64,000 nucleotides of DNA from Chitinimonas prasina (GTDB taxonomy: Bacteria; Pseudomonadota; Gammaproteobacteria; Burkholderiales; Chitinimonadaceae). Below the pieces are notes generated by a model, which was given only the letters and a program-made list of their open reading frames with translations, was not told the origin of the DNA and ran no database searches. This document shows, in pieces, positions 46,850 to 56,378 of this stretch; position 1 is the stretch's first letter; the number at the start of each line of letters is the position of its first letter. Location: positions 124,001 to 188,000 of the forward strand of contig NZ_BSOG01000004.1 in NCBI RefSeq assembly GCF_030160395.1, read 5' to 3'. The translations under genes and the position numbers were made by a program.

Positions 46850-48181
46850 CTATTTCGCCCACACCAATGGGTCAAGGGCCTTGCCAAGATATCTTATCTC
46901 GAAGTATATGCCCGATTGCTCGCTGCCACCGCTATTCCCGCTAGTCGCGATGTCATCGCCAGCCCTGACCCGGTCACCAATCTGCTTCATCAGCGCATCG
47001 GCAGCCGAATAGACACTCATATACCCGCCACCATGATCCACGATCAGGGTATTGCCAAAGCCGCGCAGCCAGTCGGCAAATACCACCTGACCGCCGGCTA
47101 TCGCCTTCACCCCCTGACCGGATTGCGAACGGATGAACACCCCTTTCCACAAGGTGCCTTCGCTACGCGCCGAGCCGAACTTACCCACCACCTCACCACG
47201 CGCAGGCAGGCGCAGTTGCCCCTTCAACTCGGCAAAGCGCCGGCCATTGGCGCTACTGTCAGGCAAGGCATCGTTCTGCTTCACTACGGCATCGGGCTTG
47301 GCTTCGATCTCCGGCTTGGTCGCAGGCTCACCCTCCGCCTTGGCCGTCACTGGTTCCACCGGCTTCTTGCCAGTCTTGGCCGCACGGGACAGCCTGGCAG
47401 CTTCCTTGGCTTCTGCCAGCTTACGGGCCTTCTCCTTGCGCTCACGCTCGCGGGCTTCCTTCTGCTCGCGTTCACGTATCATCCGGCCCAGTCTTTCCAC
47501 CAGGTTGGTCAGGCGTTTTTCATCTCGCTGCAGCTTGCCGATTTCCTTGCGCTGGGTACCTATTTCGCTGGCGATCTTCGATAGGACCTCCTGTTTGCTC
47601 GCCTGTTCCGCACGCAGCCTGTCGCGTGCTGCCTTGCGGTCTGCGGCAATCTTTTCCAGCTCCTGCTGCTTCTGCCGTATCAGTTCGGCCAGGCCATTCA
47701 ACCTGTCCAACTGGGCTTGCAACTCGCCGGAAAGGCGATGCTGCGCCTGGGCAATATAGCGGTAATAGCGCAGATCGCGGGTCAGGCGGTTCGGGTCCTG
47801 CTTGTTCAACAGCAGGCGCAGCGCCTCGTGCTCGCCATTACGCTGGCGCGCCCGTATCAGCGCGGCAAGCCGGCTACGGTTGGCCAGCAGGCTATCGTTC
47901 ACCTGGTTGATGTCGCGATTGACGCGTGAGAGCTCGGCCTGCGACAGCTGCTGCTGCCGATTGAGCAAGGCGACCGACCGGTTGGCCTCGCTGATGGCTT
48001 GTTCCGACTCCTTCAGTGCATCAGCTGCCTCGTGGCGCGTCGCTTCGTTGGCCTGCAGCTCCTGCTTGAGGCTGTCTATCTTCTCGCGCAGTTGCTGCAG
48101 GTCCTCTTCCGGCTGGGCTGCCCAAGCCACGCCCGCCGTCAGGCCGGCAGCCAGCCATAGGGTCACAAGGCGGCGTATCAC
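46850..48181 (-). CDS. envC: Murein hydrolase activator EnvC
   Basis: A 443-aa periplasmic protein that activates division amidases AmiA/B. It has a signal peptide, a long coiled coil (about residues 25-270, rich in Glu, Gln, Arg and Lys) and a degenerate LytM/M23 domain (GNTLIVDHGGGYMSVYS, then YFEIRYLGKALDP). Catalytic His residues of M23 are lacking, so it is an activator. The start is GTG, overlapping the gpmI stop (GTGA at 48178-48181). Confidence 0.9.
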   Translation of the reverse strand: MIRRLVTLWLAAGLTAGVAWAAQPEEDLQQLREKIDSLKQELQANEATRHEAADALKESEQAISEANRSVALLNRQQQLSQAELSRVNRDINQVNDSLLANRSRLAALIRARQRNGEHEALRLLLNKQDPNRLTRDLRYYRYIAQAQHRLSGELQAQLDRLNGLAELIRQKQQELEKIAADRKAARDRLRAEQASKQEVLSKIASEIGTQRKEIGKLQRDEKRLTNLVERLGRMIREREQKEARERERKEKARKLAEAKEAARLSRAAKTGKKPVEPVTAKAEGEPATKPEIEAKPDAVVKQNDALPDSSANGRRFAELKGQLRLPARGEVVGKFGSARSEGTLWKGVFIRSQSGQGVKAIAGGQVVFADWLRGFGNTLIVDHGGGYMSVYSAADALMKQIGDRVRAGDDIATSGNSGGSEQSGIYFEIRYLGKALDPLVWAK

Positions 48182-49722
48182 GCGAATCGGATCAGCGAAT
48201 GGCCGGTCATCTCAGCCGGTTGAGGCAGGCCCATCATCGCCAGCAGCGAGGGGGCAATATCCTTCAATGCACCTTCGTTACCGGGTGCCAGCGTTGCCGG
48301 GCGACCGATATAGAGAAAAGGCACCAGGTCGGTGGTGTGCTGGGTATGTGGCTGGCCCGATCCTTTGTCCCACATCATTTCGCAATTGCCATGGTCGGCC
48401 GTGATCAGCACTTCACCGCCGGCGGCCTGCATGGCCGCCACACAGCGGGCAACACAGCCGTCCAGCGCCTCAACCGCCCGAACCGCAGCGGCAAAATTAC
48501 CGGTATGCCCCACCATGTCGCCATTGGCATAGTTGCAGATGATGGCGGCGTACTGCTTGCTTTCTATGGCCGCCACGATGCGGTCAGTCACATCCACCGC
48601 ACTCATTTCCGGTTGCAGGTCATAGGTCGCCACCTTGGGCGAGGGCACCAGCACCCTATCCTCCCCGGCGAACTCCTTCTCTTCGCCGCCCGAGAAGAAA
48701 TACGTCACATGCGGGTACTTCTCGGTCTCGGCAATGCGCAACTGCTTCAGGCCCAGGCTGGCAATATATTCACCAAAGCTGTTCTGCACCTTGGGCTTGG
48801 TATAGGCCACCGGGTAGGGATAGGCCTCGGCATAGCTGGTCAGCGTCACATAGCTGGCCAATTGCGGGCGGCGCGGGCGGGCAAAACCATCAAAACTGTC
48901 CTCGTTGATGGCCACCGTGATTTCGCGGGCGCGGTCGGCGCGGAAGTTCATGAACACAACTACGTCGCCGTCTTCCATTCGGCTGACCTTGCCATCACGG
49001 CGTACCGCAGTCGCCAGGATGAATTCATCGTTTTCTTCGCGGGCATAGCCTGCCTGCAGGGCTGCCAGCGCCGTAGCGGCCACATGCTCCGCCTCGCCAT
49101 CCACGATCAGGCGATAGGCCGGCTCCACGCGCTCCCAGCGCTTGTCACGGTCCATCACATAGTAGCGCCCAACCACCGAGACAATCTCAGCCCCTGCGCA
49201 GGCGTCGCATACCGCCTGCAAGCGGCCCAGATAGCGCTCGGCGCTACGCGGTGGCGTATCGCGACCGTCCAGGAAGGCATGCACGGCAATCCGCTGCACC
49301 CCAGCCTGGTGGGCATCCTTGATCAGCGCATGAATATGGCTCTCGTGGCTATGCACGCCACCGTCCGACACCAGCCCCATCACATGCAGGGTCTTGCCCG
49401 ATGCACTGGCAGTCGAGATGGCTTGGGCCAGCACCGGATTTTTTCCCAGTGCGCCGTCGGCTACGTCACAATCCACCCGGCTGATGTCTTGTTGCAACAC
49501 TCGACCAGCACCTATGTTGAGATGGCCCACTTCGGAATTGCCGAACTGGCCTGCAGGCAAACCGACATATTGCTCTGACGCATTGATGGTAGTGTACGGG
49601 TGCTGGGCCACCAGCTTGTCCCAGTTGGGCTTGCTGGCATGCAGAATCGCGTTGTCTTCACCCTCTAGGCGATGGCCAAAACCATCAAGGATTAGCAGCA
49701 GTACGGGGGTCACGGCAGTCAT
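48178..49722 (-). CDS. gpmI: 2,3-bisphosphoglycerate-independent phosphoglycerate mutase
   Basis: A 514-aa glycolytic enzyme using two Mn2+ ions and a phosphoserine intermediate. The signatures are LLILDGFGHR at the N-terminus, GNSEVGHLNIGAGR with the nucleophile Ser, and ITADHGNCEMMWD near the end. Length is typical of the family. Leads the gpmI-envC-ctp transcript. Confidence 0.97.
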   Translation of the reverse strand: MTAVTPVLLLILDGFGHRLEGEDNAILHASKPNWDKLVAQHPYTTINASEQYVGLPAGQFGNSEVGHLNIGAGRVLQQDISRVDCDVADGALGKNPVLAQAISTASASGKTLHVMGLVSDGGVHSHESHIHALIKDAHQAGVQRIAVHAFLDGRDTPPRSAERYLGRLQAVCDACAGAEIVSVVGRYYVMDRDKRWERVEPAYRLIVDGEAEHVAATALAALQAGYAREENDEFILATAVRRDGKVSRMEDGDVVVFMNFRADRAREITVAINEDSFDGFARPRRPQLASYVTLTSYAEAYPYPVAYTKPKVQNSFGEYIASLGLKQLRIAETEKYPHVTYFFSGGEEKEFAGEDRVLVPSPKVATYDLQPEMSAVDVTDRIVAAIESKQYAAIICNYANGDMVGHTGNFAAAVRAVEALDGCVARCVAAMQAAGGEVLITADHGNCEMMWDKGSGQPHTQHTTDLVPFLYIGRPATLAPGNEGALKDIAPSLLAMMGLPQPAEMTGHSLIRFA

Positions 49723-49825
49723 GGGAGTCAGCTGGGCGAGTTCATATCAAGGGCATTTTACCGTGTAGTGCGCGGTTGCGCGGCCACAGGGTGACGTTTA
49801 ACATGCCGGAGATTAAAGTTTCTTA

Positions 49826-49840
49826 TATTCCAACCGAATA
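49826..49840. promoter_or_regulatory. Possible operator of the ArsR-type regulator
   Basis: TATTC-CAACC-GAATA is an inverted repeat 18 bases before the regulator's ATG. It sits inside an AT-rich stretch with further ATTC and GAAT repeats. Site type fits small winged-helix repressors. Confidence 0.5.
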
Positions 49841-49857
49841 ATATTCAGAAGTACGCC

Positions 49858-50166
49858 ATGTCTTATCACCTGATCCAGGACGACGAACAAATCGAGCAGG
49901 CTTCCCGCGCGATGAAAGCGATGTCCCACCCCCTGCGCCTCAAGATATTGTGTGTGCTGGGCGAGAACGAAGTAAGCGTGCAGGACATCGTCGACGCAGT
50001 CGGTACCTCGCAGAGCAATATTTCGCAGCACTTGGCCATCATGCGCGAGAAAGGCGTGCTGCGCACCCGCAAGGATGCCAACCGTGTCTACTACCGCGTG
50101 GGCGATCCGCGCACGCTGGAAGTCGTCAGCATGATGCGCGATGTGTTCTGCGGCTTCGCCAAGTAA
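49858..50166 (+). CDS. ArsR/SmtB family regulator, BigR/SqrR/YgaV-like
   Basis: A 102-aa winged-helix repressor with the HTH VQDIVDAVGTSQSNISQHLAIM and the wing VYYRVGDPR. It has just two cysteines, Cys32 (LKILCVLG) and Cys98 (VFCGF), 66 residues apart. In the sulfide/persulfide sensors BigR and SqrR the reactive pair has the same spacing. Metal-site motifs of ArsR or SmtB are missing. It may sense sulfide or oxidants. A single-gene unit with its own AT-rich operator; no sqr or dioxygenase gene is adjacent. Confidence 0.85.
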   Translation: MSYHLIQDDEQIEQASRAMKAMSHPLRLKILCVLGENEVSVQDIVDAVGTSQSNISQHLAIMREKGVLRTRKDANRVYYRVGDPRTLEVVSMMRDVFCGFAK

Positions 50167-50422
50167 ACCGATACAGCTCCCAGACAAGGGCCGCGACCAG
50201 CGGCCCTTGTTCGTTGCGGCCCCTCCCTCAATGCTAACGGGCCTGGGCCGCCTGCAAAATCCACATCGCTGCCTCCCGCACAGGGTCGAGTCAAGCCGCG
50301 AGCGCCTTGCAGCAGGTAAAATCAGCTGACCATCGCTGAATGATCCGTCCTCGTCCCCCCAAGAAAGCCCCGCAGGTGTGGCAGGTAGACGTACTCAGGG
50401 ATTCACCAGGAGACAACACAAT

Positions 50423-51328
50423 ATGGCCATGCCCAAGCAAGTTAAGATCGTCGAAGTCGGCCCAAGAGACGGCCTGCAGAACGAGAAATCGCCGGTATCC
50501 ACCGAAGTGAAGCTCGCCTTTATCGACCAGTTGGCCGATGCCGGTCTGAGCGTTATCGAGGCCACTGCCTTTGTGTCGCCCAAGTGGGTGCCGCAAATGG
50601 CCGACCACACCGAGGTAATGCGTGGCCTCAAGCGCCGCCCCGGCGTACGTTACCCCGTGCTGGTTCCCAATATGCAGGGCTACGAGGCCGCCCGTGCAGC
50701 GGGCGCCGATGAGATAGCGGTATTTGCCGCCGCGTCCGAGGCCTTCTCGCAGAAGAACATCAACTGCAGCATAGCCGAGAGTCTGGCCCGGTTTGCCCCG
50801 GTCGTCGAGGCAGCACGCCGCGATGGCGTTGCCGTGCGCGGTTATGTGTCCTGCGTGCTGGGCTGCCCCTATCAGGGCGAAGTACCGCTGGCCGACGTCG
50901 TTCGCGTGGCTAAGGCGCTCTACGATATGGGCTGCTACGAGGTCTCGCTGGGTGACACCATAGGGGTAGGAACACCAGAGAAAGCCCGCCAGATGATCGC
51001 CGCCGTATCGGCAGCGGTGCCGGTAGCGCAGTTGGGAGCACACTTCCACGACACTTGGGGCCAGGCGCTGGCCAATATCTATGCGGTACTGGAAATGGGC
51101 GTCGCCACCATAGACAGCTCTGCCGCCGGCCTGGGTGGTTGCCCATACGCCAAGGGGGCTAGTGGCAATGTCGCCACCGAAGACGTGGTGTATATGCTGG
51201 ACGGCCTGGGGATACAGACCGGGGTGGATCTGGAGAAACTCGCCGCAGCTGGCCGCTTTATCAACGGCCAGTTGGGCAAGGCACTTGCCTCCAAGGCTGC
51301 GACAGCCTTAGCGGCCAAGGCGGTCTGA
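50423..51328 (+). CDS. mvaB: Hydroxymethylglutaryl-CoA lyase
   Basis: A 301-aa TIM-barrel enzyme splitting HMG-CoA into acetyl-CoA and acetoacetate in leucine breakdown. It has [13 protein letters not shown] at the N-terminus, the catalytic loop [14 protein letters not shown] and AHFHDTWG for metal binding. ATG 50423 has AGGAGA upstream. No other leucine-degradation gene is nearby in the window. Confidence 0.93.
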   Translation: MAMPKQVKIVEVGPRDGLQNEKSPVSTEVKLAFIDQLADAGLSVIEATAFVSPKWVPQMADHTEVMRGLKRRPGVRYPVLVPNMQGYEAARAAGADEIAVFAAASEAFSQKNINCSIAESLARFAPVVEAARRDGVAVRGYVSCVLGCPYQGEVPLADVVRVAKALYDMGCYEVSLGDTIGVGTPEKARQMIAAVSAAVPVAQLGAHFHDTWGQALANIYAVLEMGVATIDSSAAGLGGCPYAKGASGNVATEDVVYMLDGLGIQTGVDLEKLAAAGRFINGQLGKALASKAATALAAKAV

Positions 51329-51481
51329 GCGCTGCTCCGCTGCCATGGCCTCGTCCAACGTCAGGAGTCGCAACTGCAGCTCCTGACGTGGTCTGGCTTG
51401 TTCGGTGGCCTGGGCCACAACAACCGGTTCGCCGATTACCTTTTCATCCTGGCCTGAGGCCATATCAAAGACGGTGATCAT
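51308..51481 (-). CDS. Small hypothetical protein, 57 aa
   Basis: A small acidic, soluble frame starting [14 protein letters not shown] and ending RSDRLGR. AAGGGA precedes the ATG at proper spacing, and a promoter-like pair (TTGAAC-17-GATATT on the minus strand) lies 54 bases upstream. It overlaps the convergent HMG-CoA lyase by 21 bases. No family recognised. Base composition looks coding, but expression is unknown. Confidence 0.5.
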   Translation of the reverse strand: MITVFDMASGQDEKVIGEPVVVAQATEQARPRQELQLRLLTLDEAMAAEQRSDRLGR

Positions 51482-51893
51482 CTTGCATCCCTTCTGCGCC
51501 CATGGCGCACACTGATCAATCGGCCTTCAATCCGAATATCGGTACATTTACGGCAAAGTTCAATAGCAAATTTGCCACATTGCCCAAAACGTCGGGTGCG
51601 CGCGACAAGCGGCAAGTCAAGAACGACCAATGGACAAAGGTTCTACAGCTTTGGCGGCCCAGCCATACGCCAGCTAGGGCCGACTGATCGCACCATGAAC
51701 ATCGCCCTCGCCACCCGACTCTCGCGCACCATGGGCAAGTATCTGGCCTGCTCTTGCTCCAACCCGCCCCAAGCCCCCTCTCCTGCCACCGCGGCAAACT
51801 GTGTATCAGGCTATAAAGTCCAAATCAGGCGCTAGAATAAAACCATCAGGCAGTACCACTGCCCGGCCTTGTCCACGACTACCGGATAGCCTC
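51482..51893. other. Intergenic region upstream of the STAS gene
   Basis: It contains the minus-strand promoter candidate for the small gene (51535-51563). A 61-codon plus-strand frame at 51502 has no ribosome site and no recognisable protein. Nothing else can be supported. Confidence 0.45.
51535..51563 (-). promoter_or_regulatory. Predicted promoter of the 57-aa gene
   Basis: On the minus strand TTGAAC, a 17-base spacer and GATATT, giving a leader of about 47 nt to the small gene's ATG. Confidence 0.45.
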
Positions 51894-52238
51894 ATGCAAT
51901 TGCGCGCACAACTGATCGATGGCATCCAGCTGCTAAGCACTCAGGGCCGAATAGACCAGGCCGGGGCCGAACCATTCTCCGCTGCCCTATCACCCTATCT
52001 GGCAGATTGCCAAGCAGGCCAGCCGGCCATCGTACTGGATTTCGCCGGGGTCGAGTACATTTCCAGCATAGGCTTGCGGGCACTGATGCTGGCCCACAAG
52101 CAGGCCACCGCTCAGCAAGGCCGCATCGCCATTGCCGCGCTCACTCCACTGGTGGCCGAAGTCTTTGCCATCAGTCACTTTGATCAGGTGCTCAAGGTCT
52201 ACCCCACGGTTGCCGATGCGATAGAGGCCTTGCGATGA
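51894..52238 (+). CDS. STAS domain anti-anti-sigma factor
   Basis: A 114-aa single STAS domain of the SpoIIAA/RsbV type. The phospho-acceptor region reads FAGVEYISSIGLRAL, where one of the two Ser residues would be phosphorylated by a partner kinase. It is first in an overlapping trio with the MBL hydrolase and the CHASE2-PP2C phosphatase. By family knowledge it would bind an anti-sigma or anti-regulator kinase, probably the RsbW-like protein at 56379. Confidence 0.88.
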   Translation: MQLRAQLIDGIQLLSTQGRIDQAGAEPFSAALSPYLADCQAGQPAIVLDFAGVEYISSIGLRALMLAHKQATAQQGRIAIAALTPLVAEVFAISHFDQVLKVYPTVADAIEALR

Positions 52239-53188
52239 AAGTCCGCTTCTGGGGCACCCGGGGTTCCATTCCGGTATCCATGACAGCACAAGCAGTACGG
52301 GCCAAGTTGATCACGGCGCTTTCGGGAGCAGCCGGGGTAGATTTAAGCAGCCACGAGCAGGTGGTCTCCTATGTGGATCGACTCGACTTCGCCACAGCCG
52401 GCTGCTTTGGCGGCCACTCCAGCTGCGTACAATTGGAGACAGGCGGCAGCGAGCACATCATTCTCGACATGGGCAGCGGCGCCCGCCCACTGGCCGGCCA
52501 TTACCTGGGGCAACATGGCGGCAAGCCACAGACCTATCATGTGTTCATGTCCCATCTGCACTGGGATCACATCATGGGCTTCCCGTTCTTTACACCCGCC
52601 TACATCCCTGGCAACCAGCTCATCATCCACAGCTGCCACAGCGAGGCGGAGTTCGCCTTTCGCCGCCAGCAGGCCGAACCGTCCTTCCCGGTGGATTTTT
52701 CACTGCTGCGGGCCGATATCCGTTTCGATGTCATGGAGCCCGGTCATGACTACGCCGTTGCGGGCCTGACCGTCAGCGCCAAGAAACAACGCCATGGCGG
52801 CGACTCCTATGGCTGGCGCTTTGACGATGGTAAGGCCGTGGTGGTCTACACCACCGATTCAGAGCACGATGTCGGCGATCTGGCCGAGCGCGCCGCCTTT
52901 GCCGATTTTTTCCGCCAAGCCGACCTGGTGATCTTCGATGCCATGTACTCGCTGGCCGCCGCCATCTCGGTCAAGGAGGACTGGGGCCACTCGTCCAATA
53001 TCGTCGGCGTGGAACTCTGCCAATTGGCCCAGGCCAAGCGGTTATGTCTGTTTCACCACGAACCCGCCTATGACGACCTGCAGATCGCCCAGATACTCAA
53101 CGAAACCCGCCGCTTCGAGGAGTTGACCCGCGAAGGTGCCCCGCTGGAGATCCTATCGGCATGGGATGGCCTGGAAGTCGTGCTCTGA
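52235..53188 (+). CDS. MBL-fold metallo-hydrolase
   Basis: A 317-aa beta-lactamase-fold hydrolase (COG1235-like). It begins MKVRFWGTRGSIPVS and carries the zinc motif SHLHWDHIMGF, a TDSEHD ligand and the late His in FHHEPAYDD. Members cleave cyclic nucleotides or phosphodiesters. The ATG overlaps the STAS stop by 4 bases and its stop overlaps the next start, so the three proteins are made together. A second-messenger role in the switch is inferred. Confidence 0.85.
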   Translation: MKVRFWGTRGSIPVSMTAQAVRAKLITALSGAAGVDLSSHEQVVSYVDRLDFATAGCFGGHSSCVQLETGGSEHIILDMGSGARPLAGHYLGQHGGKPQTYHVFMSHLHWDHIMGFPFFTPAYIPGNQLIIHSCHSEAEFAFRRQQAEPSFPVDFSLLRADIRFDVMEPGHDYAVAGLTVSAKKQRHGGDSYGWRFDDGKAVVVYTTDSEHDVGDLAERAAFADFFRQADLVIFDAMYSLAAAISVKEDWGHSSNIVGVELCQLAQAKRLCLFHHEPAYDDLQIAQILNETRRFEELTREGAPLEILSAWDGLEVVL

Positions 53189-55287
53189 TGCCGCGACGCG
53201 GCGCTGTGGCGACGCTGCTACAGGCCAGGCGGGGCCGTCCGCTGGCGCTATTGCTATTGCTTGCCCTGCTGGGCTTCCAACAACTGTCGCCGCAATCTGG
53301 CCTGCCCGCCGCTCGCCTGGCCCTGTTCGATCTGTACCAGCACACCTGGCCGCGCCAGCCGCAAGGCCAGCCCGTCACCCTGGTCGAAATAGACGAACCC
53401 AGCCTGCAACAGCTAGGTCAATGGCCTTGGCCCCGCAACAAGCTGGCTAGGTTGATAGACGCCATCAATACCCACCGCCCCCTGGCCATCGGGCTTGATC
53501 TCTACATGCCCGAGCTGGATCAGACCTCGCCCGCCATGGTGGCCCGCAACCTGCCTACCAAGCAGGCCGACCTTGCCACCACTCTTGCTGCCCTACCCAG
53601 CCATGAAGCAGTACTGGTGCAATCGCTGCAGTCTGCCCCGGTGGTACTGGGCGCCGCCGGCTTCGACTACCCTACGCTATCGACCACCCAGGGCCTACGC
53701 AGCCAGCCTGTGCAGGTCCAGGGCGGAGATCCGCTACCTTGGCTGCGTGCCTATCCCTGGGTACTAGCCAGCCTACCGCAGTTGCAAGCGGCTGCCACTG
53801 GCCAGGCTGTCCTATCGGTGGATCTGGACGGTGGCGTAGTCAGGCGCATGCCGCTGGCCGTCAGCGTCAACCAGCAGCCTGTCCCCTCCCTGGCCATGGA
53901 AATGCTGCGGGTCGCCACAGGCGTGCCCGCCGTCACTTTGGTGGTGGACCAGCACGGCATACGCGAAGCCCGCGTCGCCGATTTGATCGTCCCCACCTTG
54001 CCCAATGGCGAGGTCTGGTTGCCTTTTGCACCAGCCCGCCACAGCCGCAGCGTCTCGGCAGCCCAGGTACTGTCTGGTCGGGTCGATCCAACCGCGCTGC
54101 AAGACAAGCTGGTGCTGATCGGCATCACCGGCTTTGGGCTGACCGACCTGCGTGCCACACCGCTGGATGCGCAGGTGCCCGGCGTGGAAATCCAGGCGCA
54201 GCTGATGGAAAGCCTGATAGCCGGGCAGTTTCTGCAACGCCCCGCCTGGATGCGCCACCTCGAAGGTGGCGTGCTACTGCTGGCCGGCTTGCTGCTGATA
54301 GCGGCCGTACCGCGTACCCGACTGCGCTGGCTGGCGCCCGGCACAGCCGTGCTGTTCAGCCTCGTCGCCGCTGCCGGCTTTGCCGGGTTCCGGTATGGTG
54401 GGCTGCTGTTCGATGCGGCCAGTATCCTGATCAGCCTGTGCCTGCTGCTGGGCAGCCTGCTGAGCAGCCGATTTCTCGAGACCGATGCCCAGCGGCGGCA
54501 GGCGCAGCAAGCCCTGCAGCACGAGCGCGAACTGGCGGCCAAGGTGGCGGGCGAGTTGGCCGCCGCACGCCGCCTGCAGTTGGGTTCGCTGCCTGATGCC
54601 ACCCGGCAGTTCCCTGGCGAAACCCGCTTTCAGCTGGCCGCCGTACTGGAGCCCGCACGCGAAGTAGGTGGCGACCTGTACGATTTCTTCATGCTCAGCC
54701 CCGACCATCTGTTCTTCATCGTGGGGGATGTCTCGGGCAAAGGCCTGCCGGCCAGCCTGTTCATGGTAGTGGCCAAGGCGCTGGGCAAGAGCATTGCACT
54801 GCGGGGTGAGGACGACATCACCGCCATCATTGGCCAACTGAACCAGGAACTGGCGCGCGAAAACCCCGAAACCCTGTTCATTACCGTGGTGGCCGGGATA
54901 CTGGATGTAGCGACAGGCAAACTGCATCTGATCAACGCAGGCCACGATGCCCCCTGGCTACGGCGCAGCAACGGCAGCCTGACACAGCTCAGGGGTGCTG
55001 GCGGACCGCCGCTATGCATACTGGAAGATTTTCCCTACCCCGTACAAGCCTACCAACTGGCAGTTGGAGATACGCTTTGCGTGATCACAGATGGCATTAC
55101 CGAAGCCATGAATGCGCAATCCGAACTATATGGCATGGCACGACTGGAAGCCGTGCTGACCGCTATGCCAATAGACGCAGCACTTGAGCGCATGGTCAGC
55201 ACAGTACAGGCTGATGTGCAGCAATTTGTCGGTGACGCCCCGCCATCGGACGATCTCACCCTGCTGCTGTTACGCCGCAATAGCTAG
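53188..55287 (+). CDS. CHASE2 sensor with SpoIIE-type PP2C phosphatase
   Basis: A 699-aa membrane protein. Order: N-terminal membrane helix (about 19-33), periplasmic CHASE2 domain (about 40-340, with PVTLVEIDEPSLQQLGQWPWPR), three membrane helices (about 355-430), a coiled coil, and a PP2C/SpoIIE domain (about 465-695). The last shows EVGGDLYDFFML, VGDVSGKGLPASL and NAGHDAPWL metal-binding segments. By analogy to RsbU/SpoIIE it would dephosphorylate the STAS protein on an envelope signal. Confidence 0.9.
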   Translation: MPRRGAVATLLQARRGRPLALLLLLALLGFQQLSPQSGLPAARLALFDLYQHTWPRQPQGQPVTLVEIDEPSLQQLGQWPWPRNKLARLIDAINTHRPLAIGLDLYMPELDQTSPAMVARNLPTKQADLATTLAALPSHEAVLVQSLQSAPVVLGAAGFDYPTLSTTQGLRSQPVQVQGGDPLPWLRAYPWVLASLPQLQAAATGQAVLSVDLDGGVVRRMPLAVSVNQQPVPSLAMEMLRVATGVPAVTLVVDQHGIREARVADLIVPTLPNGEVWLPFAPARHSRSVSAAQVLSGRVDPTALQDKLVLIGITGFGLTDLRATPLDAQVPGVEIQAQLMESLIAGQFLQRPAWMRHLEGGVLLLAGLLLIAAVPRTRLRWLAPGTAVLFSLVAAAGFAGFRYGGLLFDAASILISLCLLLGSLLSSRFLETDAQRRQAQQALQHERELAAKVAGELAAARRLQLGSLPDATRQFPGETRFQLAAVLEPAREVGGDLYDFFMLSPDHLFFIVGDVSGKGLPASLFMVVAKALGKSIALRGEDDITAIIGQLNQELARENPETLFITVVAGILDVATGKLHLINAGHDAPWLRRSNGSLTQLRGAGGPPLCILEDFPYPVQAYQLAVGDTLCVITDGITEAMNAQSELYGMARLEAVLTAMPIDAALERMVSTVQADVQQFVGDAPPSDDLTLLLLRRNS

Positions 55288-55308
55288 CACAGGCCGCCCG
55301 CAGCACGA

Positions 55309-55905
55309 CTAGCGGACAATGATCTCCACCCGACGATTCCGGCTTTCGGCCACCTCATCCGCCGTATCCACCGCCAGCTCCCGCTCTCCCCTGCCGGCAA
55401 TCTCCATGCTTTGTGCCTTGACCCCGCTGTCCAGCAAGCGCTGGCGCACCATGCCCGCCCGGGCCAGCGACAGTACATCGTTATCGGCCTGACTACCCAC
55501 CCGGTCGGTATGCCCCACCACCACAATCTCGGGCACCGGCCGCCGTAGCAGCTCTGCCTTGAGTGCATCCAGTTGCCCAGCCGATTCCGCCGTCAACGCC
55601 TCGGCCGATCCCGACAGATAGTAGACGGTGAACGAAACCGGCCTGGCCGGCAATGCCGCCAACGTATCGCCATAACGCGCCTGCACACTGGCGCCATCTG
55701 CCGTACTGCCCGTCAATTTGCCATCGGAGCTGGCTTCCGCGGCGGCATAGGGTTGCGCCAATAGCAACTCGCCCTTTGCCGTGCTCAGTTGCACCGCCCC
55801 GGCACGGCCATCGGCGCTGGGCAGCAACACCACCCTGTCGTTGGCCGGCTCATGGTTCAGGGCGATCAGCCAAGTCGCCAGGGTAAAGGGCACAAACAAT
55901 TCCAT
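55309..55905 (-). CDS. OmpA family protein
   Basis: A 198-aa protein with a short hydrophobic N-terminus (MELFVPFTLATWL, not a clear signal peptide) and a C-terminal OmpA-like peptidoglycan-binding domain. That domain has IVVVGHTDRVGSQADN, LSLARAGMVRQ and the terminal ESRNRRVEIIV. It begins one base after the FecR-type gene ends, so the two form an operon on the strand opposite to the switch genes. Confidence 0.85.
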   Translation of the reverse strand: MELFVPFTLATWLIALNHEPANDRVVLLPSADGRAGAVQLSTAKGELLLAQPYAAAEASSDGKLTGSTADGASVQARYGDTLAALPARPVSFTVYYLSGSAEALTAESAGQLDALKAELLRRPVPEIVVVGHTDRVGSQADNDVLSLARAGMVRQRLLDSGVKAQSMEIAGRGERELAVDTADEVAESRNRRVEIIVR

Positions 55906-55906
55906 C

Positions 55907-56347
55907 TCAATCTTCCTCGCCGTGCGCTTCGAGTATGAACTCGGTACCCCGCACACCCAGCGTGACTGCCGTAGTACGAAAATGCACAGCATCCGGCGAG
56001 GTCTTGGCAATCTTGCCCGAGATCACCGACAAGGTGCCGCGCTTGAGCGAAGCGTCTATCCGCCCCTGATGGGTCGTCGGGTTGAACGCATACTGATCCA
56101 GCGACAAGCTCGAATTCGCTCCCGCCGACAGCAAGGTATTGTCCCGTAGCGTAATGCCCACGCTGCTGGCCGCACCTGTCTGCACCTTGTCGGCCTGCAT
56201 CACGGCAAAGCCCGGCCCAGCCGGCAAGCGCTGGCCACCGCGCACCACCTCCACCTTGCCCTGCGCCGTCTTGATCATGCCGGCAGCCTCTTCGGCCTGG
56301 GCGGGAAGGGCAAGCAGCACTGCCACAGCTATCACTTTGATATTCAT
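55907..56347 (-). CDS. FecR domain periplasmic protein
   Basis: A 146-aa secreted protein with a signal peptide ending ALPAQA and a FecR domain. The core reads AVMQADKVQTGAASSVGITLRDNT, and the end has FRTTAVTLGVRGTEF. It lacks a cytoplasmic anti-sigma part, so it is the solo periplasmic FecR type often found beside CHASE2 proteins. GGAGG precedes ATG 56347. It is divergent from the RsbW-like gene with 31 bases between starts. Confidence 0.85.
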   Translation of the reverse strand: MNIKVIAVAVLLALPAQAEEAAGMIKTAQGKVEVVRGGQRLPAGPGFAVMQADKVQTGAASSVGITLRDNTLLSAGANSSLSLDQYAFNPTTHQGRIDASLKRGTLSVISGKIAKTSPDAVHFRTTAVTLGVRGTEFILEAHGEED

Positions 56348-56378
56348 GATGTGTACCTCCATCTACTATCGTATAGCA

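Noticed and set aside
51502..51687. 61-codon plus-strand frame
   Set aside because: No ribosome site and no recognisable protein; it covers the control region of the small minus-strand gene.
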